A stretch of 46,017 bases of DNA from Chloroflexota bacterium (GTDB taxonomy: Bacteria; Chloroflexota; Limnocylindria; Limnocylindrales; CSP1-4). Within the stretch, counting starts at the first letter, position 1, and each line of letters begins with the position of its first letter. The DNA lies in NCBI GenBank assembly GCA_005883615.1, contig VBEC01000030.1, positions 1-46,017 on the forward strand. The letters run 5' to 3'. Shown piece after piece: positions 7,150 through 15,800 of this stretch. A program made the position numbers and the translations under genes. The notes below the pieces were generated by a model. It made no database searches. It saw only the letters and a list, made by a program, of their open reading frames with translations, and was not told where the DNA came from.

Positions 7150-8799
7150 CTAGAGGAGCTCTCCGTGGGCTGAGGCGGTCGGTTCGCCGTCGCGAGGCCG
7201 AGGCTCCTCACCGGGACCGTAGTCCGTCTTTGGCTCGGTCTGCGTCGTGCCGTTCGAGCGACCCTCGAGCACGGGCAAGGGGGCGCCCGCCTTGCCTTCG
7301 ATGGCACCCACGCCGAAGGGCACCCACTTGGCCGGATCCTGGAGTCGATGCCGCTCGGTGTTGCCGCGCGTGTGGACATCGTTGAAGTCACGCGGCTCGA
7401 TCCACATACGCTCGCCCTCGAGCAGACCCAGCACTCCCGACTGGCCGGGTTCCGGGCGCTCGTCGCGGCAGTACCGACAGGCGCGCTCGTCGTGGCGCTC
7501 GTACGTCTCGGGCTCCTCGTAGGTCGTGATGTATCCCTCGTAATTTCGGAGCACGACCTTGTGGTCGGAGTAGCTGATCAGGTAATTGGGCATGACCGGG
7601 ATTTTGCCGCCTCCTCCGGGCGCGTCGATCACGTAGGTCGGCACGGCATAGCCGGACGTGTGGCCGCGCAGCCCCTCCATGATCTCGAGGCCTTTGCCGA
7701 CCGGAGTCCGGAAATGCCCTGAGCCCTCGACCAGGTCGCACTGGTAGAGGTAGTACGGCCGGATCCGGTTCGCGACCAGCTTGTGCACGAGCGCGCGCTG
7801 GATGTGGACGCAGTCGTTGACCCCCGCCAGCAACACGGACTGATTCCCGATCGGGATGCCCGCCCGGGCGAGCTTGTCGACCGCCCGGCTGACCTCGGGC
7901 GTGATCTCGTCGGGGTGATTGAAATGGAGATTGATCCAGACCGGGTGATAGCGCTGGAGCATCTCGCACAGCTCGTCATCGACGCGCTGGGGCATGAAGA
8001 CCGGAACGCGGGAGCCGATCCGGATGATTTCGATGTGGGGGATCTCCCGGATGCCGCGGATGATCGTTTCGAGGAGCTTGGGCGCGAGCGTCAGGCCGTC
8101 ACCGCCGCTGATCAGGACGTCGCGCACCTGCGGGGTCCTTCGGAGGTAGTCGAGCTGGGCCTCGTGCTCCCTGCGGTTGAAGTTCTGAGTCGGGTCGCCG
8201 ACGATCCGGCTCCGCGTGCAGTACCGGCAATAGCTGGCGCACTGGGTGGTGACGAGCATCAGGACGCGGTCGGGGTAGCGGTGGACCAGGCCGGGGACGG
8301 GGGAGTGGCGGTCCTCCGCGAGGGAGTCCTCCATCATCCCGGTGAATGCCTGCGCCTCGCGACCTGTGGGGATGACCTGGCGCCGGATCGGGTCGTTCGG
8401 ATCCCGCGGGTCGATCAGGCTGATGAAGTAGGGCGTGATGTCGACCCGGAACTTGTCGGGCGCGCCCAGGCCCTCGCGCTCGTCGTCCGTGAGCTCCAGG
8501 ATCTCGGCGACTTCCTCGAGGTCGTTGACGCGGTTCGACAGCTGCCAGCGCCAGTCGTTCCATTTGTCGTCGGGGACGTCCAGCCACTTGGAAGCCCGGC
8601 GGCTGACTGCAGGCCGGCCGTCCGGCCCGAGCGATCTTGCCGGATCGCGCAGGTTGAGGAAGGGAGCGTCCCTGTCTACGGCCGCCTCGGATAACGCCCG
8701 CTGATGCGCGACTGCCGCCTTGATCTCCCGGGCATCCAACGCTGGCTTTCTCCCTGGCTTTCGACTTCGCTCGTGCTCGAAGCCCGCGTCCCGACGCAT
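7150..8799 (-). CDS. kamA: L-lysine 2,3-aminomutase (radical SAM, PLP)
   Basis: The 549-aa protein is the full KamA fold. The radical-SAM cluster motif is Cys187-x3-Cys191-x2-Cys194 (CASYCRYC). SGGDGL follows, as expected for SAM binding, and PGGGGK has Lys399 as the PLP-binding lysine. A C-terminal Cys pair (ACRYC) probably contributes to the structural zinc site. The enzyme converts L-alpha-lysine to L-beta-lysine in the cytosol using a 4Fe-4S cluster, SAM and PLP. The N-terminus is longer and more basic than in clostridial KamA, and about 40 disordered residues follow the core. No ablB-type acetyltransferase lies next to it, so conversion to the osmolyte N-epsilon-acetyl-beta-lysine cannot be inferred from context. 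Glutamate 2,3-aminomutase is a possible alternative specificity. Confidence 0.9.
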   Translation of the reverse strand: MRRDAGFEHERSRKPGRKPALDAREIKAAVAHQRALSEAAVDRDAPFLNLRDPARSLGPDGRPAVSRRASKWLDVPDDKWNDWRWQLSNRVNDLEEVAEILELTDDEREGLGAPDKFRVDITPYFISLIDPRDPNDPIRRQVIPTGREAQAFTGMMEDSLAEDRHSPVPGLVHRYPDRVLMLVTTQCASYCRYCTRSRIVGDPTQNFNRREHEAQLDYLRRTPQVRDVLISGGDGLTLAPKLLETIIRGIREIPHIEIIRIGSRVPVFMPQRVDDELCEMLQRYHPVWINLHFNHPDEITPEVSRAVDKLARAGIPIGNQSVLLAGVNDCVHIQRALVHKLVANRIRPYYLYQCDLVEGSGHFRTPVGKGLEIMEGLRGHTSGYAVPTYVIDAPGGGGKIPVMPNYLISYSDHKVVLRNYEGYITTYEEPETYERHDERACRYCRDERPEPGQSGVLGLLEGERMWIEPRDFNDVHTRGNTERHRLQDPAKWVPFGVGAIEGKAGAPLPVLEGRSNGTTQTEPKTDYGPGEEPRPRDGEPTASAHGELL

Positions 8800-9158
8800 A
8801 AAGTCTATGCAGGCTGGAAGTTTCGGGATGATAGCGGCCGCAAGGTCGGGCGGTCCAGCGTCCGGAGGTACTGGCCCACGGATTTGCTCTCCGGCGTGTG
8901 GCGGCGTCCCGAGAGCTGTCTCCCTGCAATACGATCATGCGGGGATCGTTGGCCGCTGGCGAGGCCGCCCGGATGGGTCAACCCGCCCACATTCGGCCGC
9001 GAAGTAGCCGCCGGAGGCTAATCGGCCAAGTCAAACAGCCGCGGTCAGCATGGCAAACGGCGACAGACCTGGCGAACGATCCCCCGGTGGTCGTAGTTCA
9101 AGGAAGTGACGCGTGGGCTCCCGGCCTCCGCGCTTGCGGCCCGCGAGCCGCCTCTGGC
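8800..9158. other. 359-bp gap upstream of kamA, no gene seen
   Basis: Between the small membrane protein gene (ends 9159) and kamA (starts 8799) I find no convincing gene on either strand. Plus-strand ORFs here have arginine/proline-rich shadow composition, no Shine-Dalgarno and no recognisable motif. The part nearest kamA carries the predicted promoter. No tRNA, riboswitch or clear terminator was recognised in the remainder. Confidence 0.5.
8828..8857 (-). promoter_or_regulatory. Predicted promoter of kamA
   Basis: On the minus strand, TGGACC (8857-8852) and TATCAT (8833-8828) are separated by 18 bp, four and five of six matches to the -35 and -10 consensus. Transcription would begin about 20-25 bases before the ATG at 8799. 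Inferred from sequence alone. Confidence 0.35.
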
Positions 9159-9485
9159 CTACTCTCCGATGACCGACCAGAGGAAGCCCATCATGATGAA
9201 AAAGCCGACGAACAGCGAGATCAACGCGAATCCGCCGTAAGGCGAGTCGGCGCCCTGGTGCGGCACGAGCAGCCCGAGAACCAAGCCGGACACGACGGCC
9301 CACAGGATGAACAGGAAGCCGAAGAGGACCTTGCCGTTCGGGCTGGTGAGGGCTCGTATCCAACCGCTGGGTCGCCCCTCGGCCGACATCGCCGCTCTCA
9401 GGAAGATCACCAGCATCAGGCCAGCAGCACCGATCGAAATCGCGAACTGGATTGGCTGCTGGAACGGGATGGTGAAGAGCTGCAC
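9159..9485 (-). CDS. Small three-helix membrane protein, 108 aa
   Basis: Start GTG 9485 has GGAG six bases upstream. The protein has three hydrophobic segments: IQFAISIGAAGLMLVIFL (near residues 12-29), VLFGFLFILWAVVSGLVLGL (about 53-72) and FALISLFVGFFIMMGFLW (about 86-103). A short polar loop with basic residues lies between the first two. It has no recognisable family motif. It lies upstream of kamA on the same strand but 359 bp away, and downstream of the Moco oxidoreductase with a gap of about 150 bp. It could be a small subunit or anchor for a neighbour, but nothing in the sequence shows which. Confidence 0.6.
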   Translation of the reverse strand: MQLFTIPFQQPIQFAISIGAAGLMLVIFLRAAMSAEGRPSGWIRALTSPNGKVLFGFLFILWAVVSGLVLGLLVPHQGADSPYGGFALISLFVGFFIMMGFLWSVIGE

Positions 9486-9639
9486 CCGAGTCTCCGAAAT
9501 GGTCGCCTCGCGACCGCTGACGGCCGCCGACGAGTCAGGTGGCTCGACGCCGCCATGCTAGCAGAGTAGGCAGCAAAAACAGCCTTCGGAGCGGCGCCCG
9601 GATCCCGGGCCACCCCCGCCTTGGCGGGACATTCGCAAG

Positions 9640-11211
9640 CTATGTCGCGACGATCGGCACCCGGTGGTAGCCCGTGGCTCCCGACGGCAGAGGCGGACGC
9701 GGCTCTGCGTCCTGCACGTTCCCCTGTCCGTCTGTCGCTCTCACGGCCAGCGTGGCAGCGCCCACTCGTGGAACCGCGACCGAGAGTGCCCGCCAGCGGA
9801 CCCATGTCAGGGCACTGATCGCCGGATCGCCAGTTTCCAGTTCGGCTGCCTGCCAGGTCTGCCCGTCGTCTGCGGACACTTCGACTCGTGAGATGCCTCG
9901 ATCCCCCGCGTTCGCGATGCCATACATCGCGAACGGCAGGTTTGCGCGCACCTGGTCCTGATCCCCCGGCTGATCGATCCGGCTGTAGACCCGCACGGCT
10001 GCGGTCTTGTCCCAGCCGCGCTGCTCCCAGTAGCCGTCCTCGTCGTGGTCGGCCAGCTCGATACCCGTGAGGAACTTGGGCTGCTTCATGCCGTAACGGC
10101 CCGCGATGATCACCCGAAGCGGGGCGCCGTGCTCGGGTCGGAGGAGGGTCCCCGCAGGCCCCATCTCGTAGGCGAGCCAGGTGCGCGGGTCCCGCGCCAC
10201 CGCGAGCGGGAGCGACTCCGTGTAACCGTCGGCCGCACGCCAGAGGACGAATGTGGCCGAAGGCCGAACTCCAGCCGCCGTGAGCACATCGACGACTCGA
10301 ACCCCGGCGAACCGCTGATTGCCGATCAGCTGGTCGTACGTCGTCACCCGGCTGCTGATGCACTGAAACGTTCGGTAGCCCTCGACGGCCGGCATGGCAC
10401 GGATCTGGTCCAGCGACAGGGACAGCGGGCGATCGACGAGACCGGAGACCTGCAGACGCCAGGCGCTCACGTCCACCGCCAGCGGAAACACGTCCTTTGC
10501 GACCACATAGAAGTGGTCGAGCGGCGTGATCGCGGGCGTCGGACCGAAGCCATCCGACGGGCTGGCTCCGCGGGCGACCTGGTTCGTCGAGCCTGCCGCG
10601 ATGACGCGCGCCGCCACGGTCAGTCCCGATCCCCCCAGCGCCCCGAACCCGAGGATCGCCACGGCCCGACCGAGGAAGGCCCTTCGGCCGAAGAGACCGG
10701 AGCGGGCCGGGCTGGTCTCGGCGTCGACGCGAGCGGCGGTCGGCCTACGAACCCGAGCCGTGAGCATCACTCCGAAGGCCACGCAACCGATCGCGAGCGG
10801 CGCGTGCAACGGCAGGACCGGTCCTCGGAAGTCCGATCCGAACAGGCCCACCTGGAAGACGGGCAGCACCACGACTTCGGCCAGCAGGAACGTCAGGCCG
10901 GAGACGAACACGGTTTCGTAGATGGGCCCACCCATGCCCAGCCCGGCATAGCGAGCCAGCAGCCAGCCGGTCAGCGCGCCGGCGCCCAGCACTCCTGCGC
11001 AGACGCCCACGAAGAGCAGCCCCTTCGCGTACGGCCCGAACGTGCCGATACCGAGATCGAGCAAACCCGTCGGGAAGTACTTGGTGACCCCGTTGTGGAC
11101 GGCCTCGAGGAAGCCATCAGCGTTCAGGACGAGGGGCGCGAGAAGCAGCACGAGCAGCGTCACTGACGCGGCCAGCAGGCCGGCGCGCGCCGCGCGGCCC
11201 GGCGCGATCAC
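9640..11211 (-). CDS. Membrane-anchored molybdopterin-dependent oxidoreductase (sulfite-oxidase family)
   Basis: The protein is about 523 aa. Four hydrophobic segments come first. A twin-arginine motif with a fifth hydrophobic segment follows (GRRAFLGRAVAILGFGALGG), then a sulfite-oxidase-type Moco domain. The presumed Mo ligand is Cys284 in YRTFQCISSR. Later motifs include LRPEHGAPLRVII, YGMKQPKFLTGIEL and a dimerisation-like C-terminal domain with SRVEVSADDGQTWQ. I prefer GTG 11211 over the TTG at 11274 because the shorter form begins directly before the first helix; neither has a strong Shine-Dalgarno. The catalytic domain should be exported folded, hence Tat. Substrate is unknown: sulfite, methionine sulfoxide or others are possible. 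It is divergent from the MMPL gene. Confidence 0.87.
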   Translation of the reverse strand: MIAPGRAARAGLLAASVTLLVLLLAPLVLNADGFLEAVHNGVTKYFPTGLLDLGIGTFGPYAKGLLFVGVCAGVLGAGALTGWLLARYAGLGMGGPIYETVFVSGLTFLLAEVVVLPVFQVGLFGSDFRGPVLPLHAPLAIGCVAFGVMLTARVRRPTAARVDAETSPARSGLFGRRAFLGRAVAILGFGALGGSGLTVAARVIAAGSTNQVARGASPSDGFGPTPAITPLDHFYVVAKDVFPLAVDVSAWRLQVSGLVDRPLSLSLDQIRAMPAVEGYRTFQCISSRVTTYDQLIGNQRFAGVRVVDVLTAAGVRPSATFVLWRAADGYTESLPLAVARDPRTWLAYEMGPAGTLLRPEHGAPLRVIIAGRYGMKQPKFLTGIELADHDEDGYWEQRGWDKTAAVRVYSRIDQPGDQDQVRANLPFAMYGIANAGDRGISRVEVSADDGQTWQAAELETGDPAISALTWVRWRALSVAVPRVGAATLAVRATDGQGNVQDAEPRPPLPSGATGYHRVPIVAT

Positions 11212-11342
11212 GACGTGGTCCCCGCAGTACTGCCCATCTTGCCTGGATGATCGCTGCCGGCCATGACGTGCCAATGACGGGTCGATAGGGTGCCGCCGGC
11301 CCGAGCGTGCGGAGCCGATAGGATGGACCCTGCCGTGTCCTC

Positions 11343-13664
11343 ATGCACTTTCGGCATCGTAGGCCGCCCGTTGCGCCGGTGACGCCGTTCGAGCGACTGG
11401 GCGCGTTCGTGTACCGGCGTCGGTGGTGGGTGATCGCTGCCTGGGCGGCCGTCCTGCTCGCAGCAGTGCCATTCGCGCCCCGCGCCGGGGATCCCCTCCA
11501 GGCTGGCGGTTTTACGCTCGACGACCTCGAATCGGCGAGGACCAGGGCAGTCCTGGCTCGCGAACTTGGCGAGACGCCCTCCGCGCTCGCGGTCGTGTAC
11601 CACAGCGACGAGCTGGCCGCCGGCAGCCAGGGGTTCGAGGCAGCCGCGGCGTCGGCCATCGCGAACGTGCCCTCGGCACGCCACGTTGCGGGAGTGGTGT
11701 CACACGTGCTGGCGCCGCGCCAGGTCTCGGCCGATGGTCACACGGCCTACGACATCGTCCAGCTCGACCTCTCGCCGGACGACTCCCCGGAGAGCCTGCC
11801 ATTCGTCAGAGCTGCATTGGGACCTGCGCCCGGACTCGAAGTCTCGTTGGCCGGCGGCCCGGCCTTCTACGGCGACGTCCAGACTCTCTCCGAATCGGAT
11901 CTCCGCCGCTCCGAGTTGATCTCCCTTCCGCTGGCCGGACTGGCGCTCCTGTTCGTGTTCGGCTCGGTGGTTGCTGCCGGCGTGACACTCGCGGTCGGCG
12001 GCGCCGCGGTGGTCGTCGCCCTGGCAATCGTGTTCCTCGTCGCCTCGCTCACGCCGATGAGCATCTTCGTCCTGAATCTCGCAACGCTCCTGGGGTTGGG
12101 CCTTGGCGTGGACTACTCGCTCCTGATGACCAGTCGTTTCAGGGAGGAGCTGGCGAGCCGCGAGGGCGAGCCCATTGATTCCGCCGTGGAGGCTGCTGTG
12201 CGCCGGACTGTCGCCACGGCCGGGCGAGCGGTGTTCTTCTCGGGCGTCACGGTGCTGCTCGGGCTCGCCGGCCTGGTCCTGTTCGAGTTCATGGTGCTGC
12301 GGTCCGTGGGGATCGCCGGTGCCATCGTCGTGGCCCTGGCGATCTCATCCGCGCTCACCCTCCTGCCGGCGTTGCTGTCCGTCCTCGGGCCGCGCCTCGA
12401 CGCGTTCGCGGTACGCCGGGTGAGACCCGGAACCGGCACCGATGGTCGCTGGGCGCGCCTGGCCCACTGGGTGATGGACCGACCGGTCGCCGTGCTTGTC
12501 CCGACCCTGGCCATCCTGCTTCTCCTGGGCGTCCCATTCCTGCACGTCCGGTTCAACGCGCCGGACGCTACGATCCTGCCCGCCGGCGTGCCGTCGCGCG
12601 CTTCTTACGATCTGCTCGCAAGCACGTTCGGCGAGGGCGAGTTCGCACCGCTCGAGCTGGCCATCCGCACGACCGGCCCGGCCACTTCGCCCGCGAATCT
12701 CGAGCGGCTGTACGACTACTCGCGCCGTCTCGCAGCAGACCACCGTGTCACGAGGGTCGAGAGCCTCGTCGACGTCGACCCCCGCGTGACGCTCGCCCAG
12801 TACCAGTTGATCTATGCGAATGCCGGTGGGCCGCGAGATCGTTACGCGGCGATCCGTCTCGAGGCGACGACACGCGGAGACCTGACCGCGTTCACGCTCT
12901 TCACGCCGTACGGCCCGAATCGCGACGAAGCGCGAGACCTCATCCGCGATCTCCGCGCCTCCTCCGGACTGCTGGCACCTCCGCCCGGCATGACCGTCGG
13001 CGTCACCGGCGGTGCGGCTGACGTCGTCGACGTCGTCTCGCGCATCGGCGCGGACCTCCCGCGCACCGGGCTCTTCATTCTCGTCACCACCTACCTCGTT
13101 CTGTTCCTGCTCCTGCGGTCCGTCGTGCTGCCTCTCAAGGCACTGGTCATGAACAGCCTCTCCATCCTGGCCAGCTTCGGAGCTCTCGTGTGGATTTTCC
13201 AGGACGGGAACCTCTCGAGCGTGCTCGGATTTCAGCCCCTGGGCTTCGTGGAAACGACCCAGCCGGTGATCCTCTTCTGCGTCCTGTTCGGCCTGTCGAT
13301 GGACTACGAGGTCTTCCTGCTGACCCGCATGAAGGAGGTCTGGGAGCGGACCGGGGACAACCGGCTGGCGGTCGCATCGGGGCTCGAACGAAGCGGGCGG
13401 ATCGTGACCTCCGCGGCGCTGATCGTCGTCCTGGTCGCGGGCTCGTTCGCCCTCGCCGACATCGTGCTCATCAAGGCGCTCGGGCTTGGGATGGCGCTCG
13501 CGGTTGCGCTCGATGCCAGCGTCGTTCGGGCCCTGCTTGTGCCGGCGACGATGCGCCTGCTGGGCCGCTGGAACTGGTGGCTCCCGAGGCGGTTGGAGAG
13601 CGTTCTGGAATCAGGTGCTCGCAACGCCGGAGACCCCACCGCCCGAGTGGTCGGTCATGAGTAG
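11343..13664 (+). CDS. MMPL/RND-superfamily transporter
   Basis: The 773-aa protein has the duplicated MmpL architecture. TM1 (RRWWVIAAWAAVLLAAVPF) is followed by an extracytoplasmic domain and six TM segments, then a second copy. The two TM4-type motifs are LGLGVDYSLLMTSRFREEL and FGLSMDYEVFLLTRMKEVW, containing the Asp-Tyr pairs of proton-coupled MmpL proteins. Start ATG 11343 is taken; GTG 11379 (VTPFERLG) is a plausible shorter start. A TAGGAT hexamer (11319-11324) sits 18 bases upstream. The family exports lipids, glycolipids or hydrophobic compounds. The gene ends inside the start of the lipocalin-like lipoprotein (ATGAGTAG), suggesting the two are co-translated and may handle the same lipid. 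Confidence 0.88.
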   Translation: MHFRHRRPPVAPVTPFERLGAFVYRRRWWVIAAWAAVLLAAVPFAPRAGDPLQAGGFTLDDLESARTRAVLARELGETPSALAVVYHSDELAAGSQGFEAAAASAIANVPSARHVAGVVSHVLAPRQVSADGHTAYDIVQLDLSPDDSPESLPFVRAALGPAPGLEVSLAGGPAFYGDVQTLSESDLRRSELISLPLAGLALLFVFGSVVAAGVTLAVGGAAVVVALAIVFLVASLTPMSIFVLNLATLLGLGLGVDYSLLMTSRFREELASREGEPIDSAVEAAVRRTVATAGRAVFFSGVTVLLGLAGLVLFEFMVLRSVGIAGAIVVALAISSALTLLPALLSVLGPRLDAFAVRRVRPGTGTDGRWARLAHWVMDRPVAVLVPTLAILLLLGVPFLHVRFNAPDATILPAGVPSRASYDLLASTFGEGEFAPLELAIRTTGPATSPANLERLYDYSRRLAADHRVTRVESLVDVDPRVTLAQYQLIYANAGGPRDRYAAIRLEATTRGDLTAFTLFTPYGPNRDEARDLIRDLRASSGLLAPPPGMTVGVTGGAADVVDVVSRIGADLPRTGLFILVTTYLVLFLLLRSVVLPLKALVMNSLSILASFGALVWIFQDGNLSSVLGFQPLGFVETTQPVILFCVLFGLSMDYEVFLLTRMKEVWERTGDNRLAVASGLERSGRIVTSAALIVVLVAGSFALADIVLIKALGLGMALAVALDASVVRALLVPATMRLLGRWNWWLPRRLESVLESGARNAGDPTARVVGHE

Positions 13665-14934
13665 GTCCCGGTCGCCCTGGTTCGGCTCTCGGCCGCCCTC
13701 GTTCGCTTCGCGGCCGCCCTCGTCCAGGTCGCGTTCGGGCTCGTCCTGGCCGCTGCTGCTGGTGGCGTTGGCCCTCGCCGGCTGCTCAGGGGGCGGGCCG
13801 ACCCTGGCGAATCGGCCGGTCGTCCGTCCGGAGCCCCCTCCGAGCCCTTCGCAGAGCCCTGCTCCTCACGATCCACTGCCGATCACCTTTCCTCGTGACG
13901 ACGGTCCGCATCATCGGCTCACGGAGTGGTGGTACTACACGGGACATCTCGTCGCGGACGATGGCCGGCGTTTCGGCTTCGAGTTCGTGGTCTTCCGCGC
14001 CGAGCGCGGAGGCTTTCCACTGGGGTGGGCATCGCACGTCGCCCTCACCGACGAGGGTGCGGGACGCTTCCACTACGCCCAGCGCAACGAGGTGGGGCCG
14101 CAGGTCGACCATTCGCCGACCACTGCTGGCTCGCCGGATGGTTTCGCGCTGACGTTGTCCGCCGTGCCGGGCGCACTCGCGTCACCCGGCCCCGCGACGG
14201 CTCTGCCGCCGCCATCCGACGCGACGCCCTGGTCCATGGCCGGCACACAGGAAGGCGGCCGACTCATCGCATCGGCGTCTGCGGGCGAGGTCGCGAACGG
14301 CCAGGGTGCGTTCGGCCTCGACCTGTCGCTGGGATCGGGGCCGGTCGTGCTGCAGCACCAGTACGGCTTTGTGGATTTCGGGGCCGGCGGCGGCTCGTAC
14401 TACTACTCACGCCCCCGACAGCCCGTGGTTCGAGGGACGGTGACCGTGGGCGGCCAGGCCGTGTCGGTCCGCGGCACGGCGTGGTTCGACCACGAGTGGG
14501 GCGACTTCGTCTCCATCGGCGGCGGGTGGCAGTGGTTCGCAATCAATCTGAGTGACGGCCGCTCGATCACGCTATGGCTAGTCCGCGACGCCACCGGCAG
14601 CCCCGTTCTGGCGTACGGCACCCTCGGTGCCGCCAGCACTGTTCACCTGACGCAAGCCGACTTCGAGGTCGCCGCCACCGGCAACTGGCGAAGCCCGCAC
14701 ACCCGAGCCGACTACCCGGCCGGCTGGCGCGTTGCAATCTCACAGGCCAACCTGCTTCTGGACCTGGTGCCGACGTTGCCCGACCAGGAGCTCGATGCGC
14801 GCTCGACGACGGGCGAGGTCTACTGGGAAGGCTCGCAGCGGGTGACCGTTCGATCGAGCTCGGGTGTGGCGATTCCCTCGCTTTCCGGCGAGGCGTACGT
14901 CGAGCTGACCGGCTACGCGCCCGCAGGGGGCTGA
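13657..14934 (+). CDS. Lipocalin-like (CrtC/AttH-type) lipoprotein
   Basis: The 425-aa protein starts at ATG 13657, overlapping the MMPL stop by eight bases. An unusually long Arg/Ser/Pro n-region (about 30 residues with repeated SRPPS blocks) precedes a hydrophobic stretch and lipobox (LVALALAGCSGG), so it should be lipid-anchored outside the membrane. The body matches CrtC/AttH: LTEWWYYTGHLVADDGRRFG, later RGTAWFDHEWGDF and a second domain ending VELTGYAP. In the family, CrtC hydrates carotenoids, but most homologues are uncharacterised lipocalin-fold proteins that bind lipids. Context with MMPL favours lipid binding or modification. It overlaps the znuB 3' end by 22 bp, convergently. Confidence 0.85.
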   Translation: MSRSRSPWFGSRPPSFASRPPSSRSRSGSSWPLLLVALALAGCSGGGPTLANRPVVRPEPPPSPSQSPAPHDPLPITFPRDDGPHHRLTEWWYYTGHLVADDGRRFGFEFVVFRAERGGFPLGWASHVALTDEGAGRFHYAQRNEVGPQVDHSPTTAGSPDGFALTLSAVPGALASPGPATALPPPSDATPWSMAGTQEGGRLIASASAGEVANGQGAFGLDLSLGSGPVVLQHQYGFVDFGAGGGSYYYSRPRQPVVRGTVTVGGQAVSVRGTAWFDHEWGDFVSIGGGWQWFAINLSDGRSITLWLVRDATGSPVLAYGTLGAASTVHLTQADFEVAATGNWRSPHTRADYPAGWRVAISQANLLLDLVPTLPDQELDARSTTGEVYWEGSQRVTVRSSSGVAIPSLSGEAYVELTGYAPAGG

Positions 14935-15800
14935 GCTCCCGTCTCGGTCAGGGTGCCAAGCGCGCCCCTTCGTCCCTCGATTCCCAGCACGGCTGGCCCG
15001 ACCACGAACCGTGCCAGGAGATAGATCGCGAAGCTGAGCGAGGTGACGAACACGCTCACCGGCGCGTTCGAAACCAGCGACAGGAAGATCCCGCCGATCA
15101 CGCAGGCAAGCGCGATCAGGACGCTCAGGAGCGCTGCCCGGCCCGGCCGCACCGTCAGCCGTTCCGCGGTGGCGCCCGGGGTGATGAGAAGCGTCAGGAT
15201 GAGCAGCACGCCGACAACCTGAACCGCTTCGGCGACGGCCGCCGCCATGATCAGCAGGAAGACGATCGTGAGCGTGCGAACCGGCACACCGCGGGCTTCG
15301 GCGACCTCCGGGTCCACCGTTGCGAACGTGAGAGGCCGGTACACGACGGCGAGCACAGCAAGGGTCACGGCCCCAATGGCGAGCAGAAGGAGGACGTCGC
15401 CCCGCGTCACCCCCGTGATCGTTCCGAACAGGATGGCGAATGCCTCGGTCGCATAGCGCGGATACAGGGTAAGGAAGAGGACGCCGAGCCCGAGCCCGAA
15501 GGCCATGACCACTCCGACGACGGCGTCGCGCTCGCGCACCCGAACGCCGAGGGCGCCGATGAACAGCGCCGTGACGGTCGTCCCGGCCAGGAGGCCGACC
15601 ACTGGCGAGATCCCGAAGAGGATGGCCCCAGCGGACCCGGTAAACCCCAGCTCGGCCAGGGCGTGGACCGCAAAGGCCATGTTGCGGGCGACCACGAAGC
15701 GGCTCACCACGCCGGACACGATCGCGATCACCACGCCGGCGGCGATCGCGTTCTGCACGAAGTCGTAAGCGAGCAGCCGGACGGCCTGGTCGAGCATCAA
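14913..15800 (-). CDS. znuB: Metal (zinc/manganese) ABC transporter permease
   Basis: The 295-aa ABC-3 family permease has eight or nine hydrophobic segments. Family-typical stretches include HALAELGFTGSAGAILFG, YPRYATEAFAILFGTITG and VQVVGVLLILTLLITPGATA. A hydrophilic tail follows, which overlaps the lipocalin-like gene by 22 bp. The ATG pair at its start overlaps the last codons of the ATPase gene (ATGA-type overlap, 15797-15800), the usual sign of translational coupling. It forms the membrane channel of the metal importer encoded with the ATPase, binding protein and Fur-family regulator. Gene order regulator, binding protein, ATPase, permease matches a znu/troABC locus. Confidence 0.9.
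   Translation of the reverse strand: MMLDQAVRLLAYDFVQNAIAAGVVIAIVSGVVSRFVVARNMAFAVHALAELGFTGSAGAILFGISPVVGLLAGTTVTALFIGALGVRVRERDAVVGVVMAFGLGLGVLFLTLYPRYATEAFAILFGTITGVTRGDVLLLLAIGAVTLAVLAVVYRPLTFATVDPEVAEARGVPVRTLTIVFLLIMAAAVAEAVQVVGVLLILTLLITPGATAERLTVRPGRAALLSVLIALACVIGGIFLSLVSNAPVSVFVTSLSFAIYLLARFVVGPAVLGIEGRRGALGTLTETGAQPPAGA

Noticed and set aside
8898-9569. 223-codon plus-strand ORF
   Set aside because: Mostly antisense to the small membrane protein gene; hydrophilic shadow composition.
13657-13760. Repeated GGCCGCCCTCG stretches as a DNA repeat element
   Set aside because: Explained by the Ser/Arg/Pro-coding n-region of the lipoprotein; too irregular to call.
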